Assembly: GCA_022841745.1 (NCBI GenBank)
Contig: JALHQW010000054.1
Coordinates: forward strand, 1 to 56,819
DNA length: 56,819 nt
Reading direction: 5' to 3'
DNA from: Saprospiraceae bacterium
GTDB lineage: Bacteria > Bacteroidota > Bacteroidia > Chitinophagales > Saprospiraceae
A program made the position numbers and the translations under genes. Below, piece by piece: positions 1 to 7,310 of the stretch. Each line of letters starts with the position of its first letter. Position 1 is the stretch's first letter. The notes beneath the pieces were generated by a model that was not told the DNA's origin, did not search any database, and saw nothing but the letters and a program-made list of their open reading frames with translations.

Positions 1-544
1 CAAATAATCAAACATGAGTGTCTCTTTTCTGCAAAGTTATTCCTTGTTTCAATGAACTTTATCTTTGGGTTAATCGCCACGGAACGCAAACTCGGATTGC
101 ATTCATGATATATGTGTTGTAATCTTAGTTCGTAGAGCTGAGTTTTTATTGCCTACATTGACGCTTTCGGCAGTTTCGCCCTACTTCTTGGTGAGGCAGT
201 TTCGGGAGTGCCTGCCTTTATCTTGTTTTATATTTCATTTTTATTTCTTCTTGTTTCGCCGAACTTGTCTATGTACGCAATTCCGCACATACACGCAGTA
301 GCGGACATTTCCGCTTTGTACATCCTTTCTACCTACAAAGTAGTTAGGAAGGAAATGTTAATTTTCTAAATTGAGCGTCATCTTGTTAAAACCTTTCTGG
401 GCAGTTTCACAGCCTCACCAAGTTGCGCCCATTGATTCGACCCGTGCATTCACAAGCCTAAGCCTCCCTTTTGGTTTATCAAGTTTTCCCATCTTAGTAT
501 GTGGTACTTAGAAGTGGAAAGATTTTCGCTTCCCATTCCTCTTG

Positions 545-576
545 CAAAGCAATAAAATATACTGTCAATGGCCAAA
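545..576 (-). promoter_or_regulatory. Possible Bacteroidota promoter, minus strand
   Basis: On the minus strand TTTG (573-576) is followed after 20 bases by TTGCTTTG (545-552), one mismatch from the Bacteroidota -7 consensus TAnnTTTG. It would start a transcript near 538 running toward base 1 through a region with no gene. It diverges from the alkB promoter. Confidence 0.3.
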
Positions 577-621
577 CAAAAAGAAGTTTTTTTTCTCAAT
601 CAACACCTCACCACCCTCGCA

Positions 622-653
622 TTGGCAAAAAACGACGAACCACCCTATCTTTG
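622..653 (+). promoter_or_regulatory. Bacteroidota-type promoter for alkB
   Basis: TTG (622-624), a 21-base gap, then TATCTTTG (646-653), an exact match to TAnnTTTG. The ATG of the monooxygenase is 32 bases downstream. The same TTG-N21-TAnnTTTG spacing is found ahead of the response regulator (25278-25310) and queD (27838-27869). Confidence 0.55.
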
Positions 654-684
654 GGCCAGCTAAGATGAAGCAACAAGCAAAATC

Positions 685-1722
685 ATGAAAGACATAAAAT
701 ACCTTTTAGCTTACCTTATTCCGCTCGCCGCTTGGCTTGCCATAGCACTGCAGGGCGCATGGACTTGGGTAACGGTGTTGATTGCCTTTGGCATCATCCC
801 AGTGCTGGATGCCTTACTGCCAGCTTCCACGGCCAATGTGCCAGCGGAAGAAGAGGACAGCCGCTCCAAGCAAGTGTTCTTTGACCTGTTGCTGTACGCT
901 TGTGCACCCATCTGCTTTGTGCTCACCTACCTGTACTTGGATACGGTGAAAACGCAGCAGCTCGCCACCTACGAACTGGTTGGCCTGACCCTGAGCATGG
1001 GCATCGTGATAGGCTCTTCGGGCATCAATATTGCGCACGAACTAGGGCACCGCTCCGGCAAACTGGAGCAATTCTTTTCCAAGGCAGGGCTGCTGCTGGC
1101 GCTGTACCAGCATTTTTTCATTGAGCATAACAGGGGCCACCACAAGAACGTCTCTACCGATGCCGACCCAGCCACGGCCAGGAAGAACGAGATGGTTTAT
1201 ACGTTTTTTTTTCGCTCCATTATTGGGCAATATATTGACGCCTGGAAATTGGAGAACGAACGCCTTGGCAGGGATGGCAAGCCTTTGTTTTCCTGGCAAA
1301 ATGAAATGATTCGATTTACTGTATATCAGGCATTGTATTTAATCGCCATCGTTTATTTATTTGGAATAAATATGCTGCCTTATGCTGTAACCATTGCATT
1401 GCTCGGCGTTCTGTTGCTCGAAGTAATCAATTATGTGGAGCATTATGGCCTCCGCAGGAATATATTGCCGAACGGCAAACCGGAGCCTGTGCTGCCCAAG
1501 CATTCCTGGAACAGCGACCATGAAATGGGGCGCATTTTCCTGTTTGAACTGACCCGCCATAGTGACCACCATTACAAATCAACCCGCAAGTACCAGGTAT
1601 TGCGGCATATGGACGATAGCCCACAATTGCCCCATGGCTACCCCGCCAGCATCCTTATGGCGCTCGTCCCCCCCCTTTGGTTTGCAGTGATGAACAGGAG
1701 GCTGGAAAAGGCTGTAGAGTAG
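685..1722 (+). CDS. alkB: AlkB-type alkane 1-monooxygenase (membrane diiron hydroxylase)
   Basis: 345 residues, a membrane fatty-acid-desaturase-like diiron enzyme that would hydroxylate the terminal carbon of n-alkanes using electrons from rubredoxin. The iron-binding histidine boxes are all visible: HELGHR (118-123), EHNRGHH (147-153), NYVEHYGL (249-256, H253) and RHSDHH (291-296), the last followed by the KSTRKYQ stretch that is typical of AlkB. Hydrophobic segments near 5-45, 65-85, 98-115 and 215-247 fit the usual membrane topology. The length is somewhat short of the roughly 400 residues of Pseudomonas AlkB. No rubredoxin or rubredoxin reductase is nearby, so the electron donor must be encoded elsewhere. 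Substrate is not deducible; a related AlkB-like or xylene-monooxygenase-type activity is possible. Confidence 0.87.
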   Translation: MKDIKYLLAYLIPLAAWLAIALQGAWTWVTVLIAFGIIPVLDALLPASTANVPAEEEDSRSKQVFFDLLLYACAPICFVLTYLYLDTVKTQQLATYELVGLTLSMGIVIGSSGINIAHELGHRSGKLEQFFSKAGLLLALYQHFFIEHNRGHHKNVSTDADPATARKNEMVYTFFFRSIIGQYIDAWKLENERLGRDGKPLFSWQNEMIRFTVYQALYLIAIVYLFGINMLPYAVTIALLGVLLLEVINYVEHYGLRRNILPNGKPEPVLPKHSWNSDHEMGRIFLFELTRHSDHHYKSTRKYQVLRHMDDSPQLPHGYPASILMALVPPLWFAVMNRRLEKAVE

Positions 1723-1726
1723 CTGC

Positions 1727-1872
1727 ACGGTTACATGTTTTCATGGTTGCACGGTTTCATGGCTGCGCACATGACGACAACCATGAAGCAATGCAGCCAT
1801 GAATCAATGCAACCATGAAGCTATGAATCAATGAAGCCATGAAGCCATGTAACAATGAAACAATGAAGCCAT
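1727..1872 (+). repeat. Octamer tandem array (nATGAAnC) with an inverted half
   Basis: From about 1781 to 1872 the sequence is a degenerate run of 8-base units such as CATGAAGC, AATGCAGC, CATGAATC and AATGAAAC, about eleven copies. An inverted, less regular version (TTTCATGG, TTGCACGG) occupies about 1727-1766, so the pair could fold into a long hairpin. The last unit supplies the ATG of the next gene. A sister array lies at 29062-29151. Confidence 0.75.
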
Positions 1873-2506
1873 GATTGAATATACAGCCACCCGTCAGCAA
1901 GAACTTGCCAGTGCCGTTACACATGGGGCGGGCATCCTGTTTTGCGTCATTGCCATGCCGTTTTTGTTGAGCAATGCGCTAAAAGCCAACAGCACTGGAC
2001 AAGTCTGGGCAGCGCTGGCCTTTGGTCTTGGGATGCTGATGGTCTATGCCAGCTCTACGCTCTACCACGCCGTGCGCCATGAAAAAATCAAAAATTGGCT
2101 GCTCGTGCTTGACCATATCAGCATTTATTACCTCATAGCAGGAACCTACACGCCACTGATAATCAAATACTTGCCGAGCAATCAGGCCACCATCTTCTTG
2201 TCCGTCATGTGGGGCATGGCCGCCTTGGGCACTGTGTTTAAATTGTTCTTTACCGGAAAATACAATTACTTCTCACTGGGGGTTTATGTGTTTATGGGCC
2301 TCATGATTGTGTTCATTGCCAAGCCCATTCTGCAAAACGTGCCCACCAACCTGCTTTGGTGGATTGCCCTTGGCGGCATCAGCTACTTAGTGGGCGTGCT
2401 TTTTTATGTAAGAAGCCATGTGAAATACTGCCATGCTATTTGGCACTGCTTCGTATTGGGCGGGACGGTGTTGCATTATGTGTTTGTTTATCAATGCATT
2501 GGATGA
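1871..2506 (+). CDS. Hemolysin III family membrane protein (TrhA/PAQR superfamily)
   Basis: 211 residues with seven predicted membrane helices. The family signatures are present: SSTLYHAVRHE near 57-67, DHISIYYLIAGTYTP near 75-89, and a C-terminal HAIWHCFVLGGTVLHY near 188-203. These conserved His and Asp residues are the presumed metal site of the PAQR superfamily. Bacterial members such as TrhA are linked to membrane lipid and energy homeostasis; true hemolysis is not established for most. The ATG at 1871 lies in the last unit of the upstream octamer array, and no better start exists downstream before the first conserved segment. It is followed by a hairpin element and a strong bidirectional terminator. 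Confidence 0.85.
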   Translation: MIEYTATRQQELASAVTHGAGILFCVIAMPFLLSNALKANSTGQVWAALAFGLGMLMVYASSTLYHAVRHEKIKNWLLVLDHISIYYLIAGTYTPLIIKYLPSNQATIFLSVMWGMAALGTVFKLFFTGKYNYFSLGVYVFMGLMIVFIAKPILQNVPTNLLWWIALGGISYLVGVLFYVRSHVKYCHAIWHCFVLGGTVLHYVFVYQCIG

Positions 2507-2535
2507 TGGGAGCTCATTTGGGTGTATTTCAAAAT

Positions 2536-2629
2536 GTCGCTTTTGTCTCATGGCCGTAGGCCAACTGCGGCGTCTCGTATGGCCGCAAACATGACGTCGC
2601 AGTTGGCCTACAGCCATGACAAAAGCGAC
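2536..2629. repeat. Hairpin repeat element, copy A
   Basis: A 94-base imperfect palindrome. The left arm starts GTCGCTTTTGTC and the right arm ends GACAAAAGCGAC, with the inner arms built around GTAGGCCAACTGC. The outer word is shared with copy C (9063-9154), and the overall design with copy B (4628-4818). It lies 30 bases after the hemolysin III stop codon, and no target duplication was recognised. Confidence 0.7.
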
Positions 2630-2708
2630 TTGAGCCCAGGCAAATAAGCGATAATTTGAAATAATCCTTCTCATTTTTACTCCTTAAAACCGCAGAAAAC
2701 CACAGAAT

Positions 2709-2750
2709 AAAAATGGCGGTGGCATCGAAAATGCCACCGCCATTTTTATT
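2709..2750. terminator. Bidirectional intrinsic terminator
   Basis: Perfect 17-bp arms (2709-2725 and 2731-2747) around a CGAAA loop, with T-runs on both strands. It separates the converging hemolysin III gene (+) and the subtilase gene (-). Confidence 0.85.
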
Positions 2751-2835
2751 CGCAGTTGCAGCGGGATAATTTCCCTTATAAAATCATCCAGTTGCGGACT
2801 TTTTGCTCACTAAATGTAAAAGCGGCGAACGTTCG

Positions 2836-4392
2836 CTACAACGTCAACGCCATTGCCACTGCCGCACCTGCATTCAATTTGCCCCAGCCGTGGTAGTTGT
2901 TCGCATTGGGATAATTTGCCGCCGTATTCCTTAGACAAGTAAAGACCTGTTCTCTCGTTAGCGAAGGTCGTGCCGACCAAATCAAGCCTGCAATACCTGC
3001 CGCCATTGCCGTTGAGCACGACGACCCACCGATATAAGTTGGGGTTGTTCCGCTCATGGCATAGGAAAGAGAGGTGCGCTCGTTGTTTGCATTGCGCTCC
3101 ATCGGAACGGTGAAGTCCACTTGGCTGCCATCGTGGCAAGTGTAGCAAGTGCTGCCGCTCTCGTCGGTGCCTGTGATTGCATTGCACTCTGAGAAAGCAG
3201 CCGGATAAACGACGCCCCACCAGTTCGTCCAGGAGAAAGAAGTGCCTGCTGCGGCAAACAACATTTTGCCTTTGTTGTAGGCATAAACTACCCCATCTTT
3301 TAATACACTGCTATAAAACGGGGTGCCAACGGACATGCTGACTATTTTGATAGAAGCATTGTCGCCCATCTGTATGAGGGCGTTCTTCACGCCCGTGCGT
3401 TCGCTGCTTTTGTCAAGCACCACGTCCTCGCAACCCCGTATGAAGTGAAGACTTGACTTATAGGCTACGCCCGTGGTGGAGGTGAGGTTATTGCGAGGCC
3501 CGACTGCGAGGCCGCTCATGGAAGTGCCGTGGGTGCAGGTACTGTAAACGGAGTTGCCCCAGGTATAGGCCGTGGTGAGCGTCCGACCTACATTGGAATC
3601 CCCGTTGTTAAAGTCAGCGCCAAGCAAGGTTTGGCTAGAACTGAGGCCAGCGTCAATGATGCCAATTTTAACGCCTAAGCCTTGCGAAGTTTCCCAAGCC
3701 GCAGGAATAGTCACATTGTTGAAATTCCAAGGCAGGCGGCAGTTGTTGGGGGTTATGTTCGTCCAGTCGCTGGAATTGAGCGGCTCGCTGCTGCCCCCGC
3801 AGCCAGAGGTAGACCGGTCGCCAGCAAGCTCGTCCCATTCGGCGGGGCGGTAGTCCAATGGCTCTAGGTAGCGGATGTTTTCCAAATTGGAAAGCTGGGT
3901 AAGCACCGTCAAATCGGTCAGTTTTACGGTCAGTATGGGCATTACAGGGTCGTCTTCTATGATGAAATCGGCAGGAGATGCATTGCCAAGGCCCTTGGAA
4001 ATCAGGTCAATGAGCGCATCATGTACGGCCTTCCACTCAGGGTCTTGGAGGTCAATCTCGTGCATAATGGGATGCACGTCGGCGATATGGGCAGGCTTGT
4101 AGCCAATGGAAATGGCGTTGTCGCCGAACTGGGCAGCACTCCAAATGAAATGGATGTCCACCCAACTCCAGCGGAAGTCATTCTTGCTCCGAGCAAAATT
4201 TAGGATGGTGGCGTCAATCTCCTCACGGGTGAGCTGCGGTTTATCAAGGGGCGGAGCAATTGGGTTCTTTTTTTCCACCAATACAGGCTTGTTGGTGGTG
4301 TCATCGGCAGATTGAGGGGCAGGCTCTGATTTTTTGCAGGAAAAAACGGTCAGCAGTAAGCTGGTGGACAGCAAGTAAAAGACTTTTCGCAT
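2836..4392 (-). CDS. Lipoprotein S8 (subtilisin-like) serine protease
   Basis: 518 residues from the ATG at 4392, which starts a classical lipoprotein signal (MRKVFYLL, Cys19 in FSCKK); the ORF extends 17 codons further upstream without support. A prodomain-like region (about 45-190) precedes an S8 domain with Asp247 (GIIDAG), His288 (THGTSMSG) and Ser460 (SCSTAMAAG). Two things are unusual. The Ser sits in SCSTAMA rather than GTSMA. The segment that normally reads AAAGN and supplies the oxyanion-hole Asn reads AAAGTS here. Cysteine pairs near the active site suggest a disulfide-stabilised extracytoplasmic enzyme. It is likely a surface or periplasmic protease; activity is expected but not certain given the oxyanion change. 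Confidence 0.85.
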   Translation of the reverse strand: MRKVFYLLSTSLLLTVFSCKKSEPAPQSADDTTNKPVLVEKKNPIAPPLDKPQLTREEIDATILNFARSKNDFRWSWVDIHFIWSAAQFGDNAISIGYKPAHIADVHPIMHEIDLQDPEWKAVHDALIDLISKGLGNASPADFIIEDDPVMPILTVKLTDLTVLTQLSNLENIRYLEPLDYRPAEWDELAGDRSTSGCGGSSEPLNSSDWTNITPNNCRLPWNFNNVTIPAAWETSQGLGVKIGIIDAGLSSSQTLLGADFNNGDSNVGRTLTTAYTWGNSVYSTCTHGTSMSGLAVGPRNNLTSTTGVAYKSSLHFIRGCEDVVLDKSSERTGVKNALIQMGDNASIKIVSMSVGTPFYSSVLKDGVVYAYNKGKMLFAAAGTSFSWTNWWGVVYPAAFSECNAITGTDESGSTCYTCHDGSQVDFTVPMERNANNERTSLSYAMSGTTPTYIGGSSCSTAMAAGIAGLIWSARPSLTREQVFTCLRNTAANYPNANNYHGWGKLNAGAAVAMALTL

Positions 4393-4477
4393 TGGGTGTT
4401 TTGTTTTAGTGTGAAAAATGGATGCTTTTGGTTTCATTCCCATTGAAGCCTAAGCTCAATAGATATAACCTATGCGG

Positions 4478-4511
4478 CGAAAATAACAATTGTTTGTACC
4501 TGTTCTGCAAA
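4478..4511 (-). promoter_or_regulatory. Possible promoter for the subtilase gene
   Basis: On the minus strand TTTG (4508-4511), a 22-base gap, then TATTTTCG (4478-4485), one mismatch from TAnnTTTG. The start codon is about 86 bases downstream. Confidence 0.33.
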
Positions 4512-4627
4512 GTTTTACCCAATTTATTATGAATGATAGCTGCTTGCTTATAAAATGATGTTTGGGTTGAGCAATAGACATTAAGCGGTAAGTTCCTGTA
4601 CTTGGCGATATAGTTTGGAAGCTGCCC

Positions 4628-4818
4628 AAGTCAGGCGGTGACTTGAAGTTTAATGTCGTCAATTTAAGCATTTTTGTCATTGCCGAAGGCAAACTGCAAC
4701 GCCATGTGTGCTGTCCCGACGTGGCTTCCCTCATGACGTCGCAGTTTGCCTTCGGCAATGACAATGGAACGTGAACCGTTAAGCTGACGACTTTAGACTT
4801 GAACTCACCGCCTGACTT
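4628..4818. repeat. Hairpin repeat element, copy B (191-bp nested palindrome)
   Basis: Outer arms (AAGTCAGGCGGTGACTT at left, its inverted version ending 4818) and inner arms (GTCATTGCCGAAGGC and its complement, 4674-4697 with 4741-4764) make one long nested inverted repeat. The outer arm word AGTCAGGCGGTGACTT is the same as the core of the 57-bp repeats inside the neighbouring ABC transporter gene (6188-6358). The inner arm word matches copy C. Weaker inverted similarity extends outward to about 4600 and 4845. It fills the gap between the divergent subtilase and ABC transporter genes. Confidence 0.75.
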
Positions 4819-4897
4819 CTGTCCACGGAACTATCCCTATAATTTTGTCGTTCCCAAATCTTCAACCACCACCCGACCATTTCAAGCCGTCCATAAG

Positions 4898-6883
4898 ATG
4901 CCGTCCACCACCCACCGTTTACACAGCAACCCTTACCTGAACATGCTCGCAACGGCATGGAAGTACGCTGGCAAAGAGCGAAAGCGCTTCCTGTTCATCT
5001 ATTCCATGTTCATGCTGAGCAATCTGGCGGATGTGCTCTTCCCTATCATTTGGGGTGTATTCATCAACGATATACAGCAGAACGGTACAGCAGCGCTCGG
5101 CTCCGCTTGGAAATATGCGGGGCTTTACCTCGCCATCAAATTGGTCGAATGGGGCTTTCACGGCCCTGCCCGCATTTTGGAACGAGAACTGGCCTTCAAC
5201 CTCAGCCGCAATTTCATCCAGGAACTCTACCACAAGGCGCTACACCTACCCGTGCGCTGGCACCAGGACAACCACAGTGGCGCCACCATCAACCGCATAC
5301 GAAAGGCTTACGAAGCCATGCGGCAATTCTTCCAGCACGGCTTCGAGTACCTGCACACGCTGTTCAAGTTTGTTTTTTCTTTCATCGCCATGATCTACTT
5401 CGCCCCGGTCTTTGGGCTTGTGGCCACGGCGCTTGGCGTGTTGGTCATCTGGGTGATTCTGAAGTTCGACAAACCCTATATCAAGACTTTGGAGGAGGTG
5501 AACGAGGAAGAGCACAAGGTCTCCTCTACCCTATTCGACAGCCTTTCCAATATCATCACGGTCATCACCCTGCGGCTGGAAAAGCGCATGGAAACCGGCC
5601 TGCTGGGCAAGGTGGCGAACATCCTGCGCCCCTATCGCCGCAATATCCGCATCAACGAATGGAAATGGTTCATCGTGGACATGCTGGTGGCCATCATCTA
5701 TGCCGTCATCCTCGTCGGCTATGTGTGGCAGCAATGGGTGCCGGGCGAGGTCTTTCTCATTGGCGGGCTGGTCATGTTGATGGGTTATGTCGAGCGGTTC
5801 ACGAGCGTGTTCCACAATGTAGCTTACCTCTACACCGACGTGGTGCAGCACAACACGGACGTGACCACTGCCTTCAACATAATGGAAGCCTACGACCAAC
5901 ACCACCTACCAGAAGCGGTCAACCCATTGCCGAAGGCATGGAAAACACTGGAAATCAGCAACTTAAACTTTTCGCATAGGGATGAATCGGTGGACGATGG
6001 ACGGGAGACGGTGGACGGCTTAAGACCACCGATTGACGGTAGGGTGATTGGGTTGCACAATTTGAATTTGAAGATAGAGCGAGGTAAACGGGTTGCTTTG
6101 ATTGGTGAAAGTGGCAGTGGGAAGAGCACGCTGCTGGCTTTGCTACGGGGGCTTTATGAACCAGCGGCAGGCGTTTCGGTGATTGTTACAAGTGAGGCGG
6201 TGACTTCGAGTCACCGCCTCACTACGGAGGGCGGCTTCGTCCATACAAGTCAGGCGGTGACTTCGAGTCACCGCCTGACTACGGAGGGTGGCTTCGTCCA
6301 TACAAGTCAAGCGGTGACTTCGAGTCACCCCCTGGCTACAGAGGTTGGCTTCGATTCCATCTCCAACCATGTCACGCTCTTCCCACAGGAGCCAGAGATT
6401 TTTGAAAACACCATTGAATACAATATCACGCTCGGCCTGCCGCACGAGCCGGGCGAAATCGAGCGGATTTGCGAGCAGGTAGGCTTCACCGATGTGGTGG
6501 CACAACTGCCCAAGGGACTGCAATCAAATATTCAAGAGAAAGGCGTGAACCTCAGTGGTGGCCAAAAGCAGCGGCTGGCACTGGCCCGTGGCGTATTTGC
6601 CGCCAAGGACAGCGACATCCTCCTATTGGACGAACCGACGAGCAGCGTTGACCCGAAAACCGAGTCGAAAATCTACGAGCGGCTGTTTGCCGAGTCATCG
6701 GACAAGGCCATCGTGTCGGCTCTGCACCGACTGCACTTGCTACCCCGTTTTGACCATATTTATTTATTGGAAAATGGGCGGGTGGTGGATGAGGGGAGTT
6801 TTGGGGAGCTTTCTACTCGTAGTGCAAAGTTTCAGGAGATGTGGGCACATCAAAAAGAGGTTGTGGGGGCTGTTGGGAGTTAA
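4898..6883 (+). CDS. ABC exporter half-transporter (membrane + ATPase) with repeats inserted in the ATPase
   Basis: 661 residues from the ATG at 4898; ATG 4943 is an alternative, and the longer ORF to 4799 begins inside a hairpin element and was not chosen. An exporter-type membrane domain with about six helices (20-330) is followed by an ATPase with Walker A GESGSGKST (403-411), Q-loop Q497, signature LSGGQ (552-556), Walker B ILLLDEP (574-580) and H-loop H610. All catalytic motifs are intact. It would act as a dimer; the substrate is unknown. Two insertions are striking: a heptamer-derived stretch rich in D and G near 362-382, just before the first ATPase strand, and three 19-residue repeats (431-487) between Walker A and the Q-loop, where family members carry only a short segment. 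Both keep the frame. Confidence 0.85.
   Translation: MPSTTHRLHSNPYLNMLATAWKYAGKERKRFLFIYSMFMLSNLADVLFPIIWGVFINDIQQNGTAALGSAWKYAGLYLAIKLVEWGFHGPARILERELAFNLSRNFIQELYHKALHLPVRWHQDNHSGATINRIRKAYEAMRQFFQHGFEYLHTLFKFVFSFIAMIYFAPVFGLVATALGVLVIWVILKFDKPYIKTLEEVNEEEHKVSSTLFDSLSNIITVITLRLEKRMETGLLGKVANILRPYRRNIRINEWKWFIVDMLVAIIYAVILVGYVWQQWVPGEVFLIGGLVMLMGYVERFTSVFHNVAYLYTDVVQHNTDVTTAFNIMEAYDQHHLPEAVNPLPKAWKTLEISNLNFSHRDESVDDGRETVDGLRPPIDGRVIGLHNLNLKIERGKRVALIGESGSGKSTLLALLRGLYEPAAGVSVIVTSEAVTSSHRLTTEGGFVHTSQAVTSSHRLTTEGGFVHTSQAVTSSHPLATEVGFDSISNHVTLFPQEPEIFENTIEYNITLGLPHEPGEIERICEQVGFTDVVAQLPKGLQSNIQEKGVNLSGGQKQRLALARGVFAAKDSDILLLDEPTSSVDPKTESKIYERLFAESSDKAIVSALHRLHLLPRFDHIYLLENGRVVDEGSFGELSTRSAKFQEMWAHQKEVVGAVGS
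5988..6018 (+). repeat. In-frame heptamer array (GGTGGAC-like) in the ABC transporter gene
   Basis: Degenerate copies of GGACGAT, GGACGG and GGTGGAC within coding sequence, encoding a D/G-rich stretch before the ATPase core. The same heptamers occur at 36885-36917 and 37122-37257. Confidence 0.6.
6188..6358 (+). repeat. Three tandem 57-bp palindromic repeats inside the ATPase coding sequence
   Basis: Units begin at 6188, 6245 and 6302, each 57 bases or 19 codons. Each contains a palindrome built on AGGCGGTGACT-TCG-AGTCACCGCCT. It is perfect with 14-bp arms in units 1 and 2 and decayed in unit 3. The encoded repeat reads about TSQAVTSSHRLTTEGGFVH. The frame is conserved across all three, so the gene stays open. 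The palindrome core also forms the outer arms of element B 1.4 kb upstream. Confidence 0.92.
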
Positions 6884-6944
6884 ATCCTTTTTTTCAATTT
6901 AGTGGCCCTATTTAAAATTGATATTAGGCTTTGTCAATTTAGCA

Positions 6945-7024
6945 GCCATCTCCGAGAGGAGGGGTTATCAAACCCCGGTGTTCCGGAACACCGGGGTTTG
7001 ATAACCCCTCCTCTCGGAGATGGC
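6945..7024. repeat. Perfect 80-bp palindrome
   Basis: The 40 bases 6945-6984 are exactly the reverse complement of 6985-7024, with no loop. It begins GCCATCTCCGAGAGGAGGGG and has GTTCC/GGAAC at the centre. It lies between the converging ABC transporter and small antitoxin-like genes, so it may also act as a terminator, although no T-run follows it. No target duplication was recognised. Confidence 0.95.
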
Positions 7025-7035
7025 TTCCATTAACT

Positions 7036-7290
7036 TTAAATGCGTTCATCTATAAGCTTTTGTCTCAAAGCAGGCATTGTAATGAAATCATTGGGCTTGT
7101 TTTGAAAATCAACATGCCTTGCTTCGACCATTGCTATTTCTTCATCTGACAAAACAGGCTCGCCACCTTCGGACACGATGGCCTCAATCAAATCCAAGGT
7201 TTCTTCGTCTTTTAGGTCTGCAATTTTAGAAATCAGCTTTAGTTTCCTGCCTTCAAAACCACTTTCATTTACTGTTGCTGGTTTTGCCAT
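7036..7290 (-). CDS. Small antitoxin-like protein of unknown function
   Basis: 84 residues from the ATG at 7290; a TTG at 7308 is the only upstream start. The protein is charged and mostly helical, with an N-terminal stretch RKLKLISKIADLKDEETLDLIEAI and a C-terminal LSDEE-type segment followed by ALRQKLIDERI. This layout resembles small antitoxins of the addiction-module type found beside RelE/ParE or PIN toxins. No toxin gene is adjacent: the gene just upstream on the same strand encodes a membrane protein. The gap to that gene is about 20 bases, so the two are probably co-transcribed. An orphan antitoxin or an unrelated helical protein are both possible. Confidence 0.55.
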   Translation of the reverse strand: MAKPATVNESGFEGRKLKLISKIADLKDEETLDLIEAIVSEGGEPVLSDEEIAMVEARHVDFQNKPNDFITMPALRQKLIDERI

Positions 7291-7310
7291 ATTGGTATTT
7301 TTTTTCAAAG

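Larger units (their letters stand above)
1..684. other. ORF-less leader region upstream of the alkane monooxygenase
   Basis: No ORF of convincing length is seen on either strand. The minus strand carries a promoter-like pair (545-576) and then about 530 bases without a gene; an ATG at 13-15 (minus) could open an ORF leaving the window, but only five codons are visible. The words GGCAGTTTC and CTTGGTGAGGC recur in direct and inverted orientation near 168-205 and 399-428. A 25-codon minus-strand ORF (415-492) has no recognisable product. A structured non-coding RNA, or the 5' part of a group II intron or retron-like element whose ORF lies outside the window, would fit, but no diagnostic motif was found. 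Confidence 0.3.

Noticed and set aside
1-684. tmRNA or RNase P RNA
   Set aside because: No tRNA-like acceptor/T-arm and no conserved P4 or GAGGAAAGUC-type motif was seen on either strand.
4456-4764. 102-codon minus ORF between the subtilase and ABC genes
   Set aside because: Most of it is the arm of the hairpin element; no start signal or family.
4957-5979. 340-codon plus ORF in another frame of the ABC transporter gene
   Set aside because: Its translation is rich in H, R, G and P with no domain, and the ABC protein in the overlapping frame has all family motifs; a shadow.
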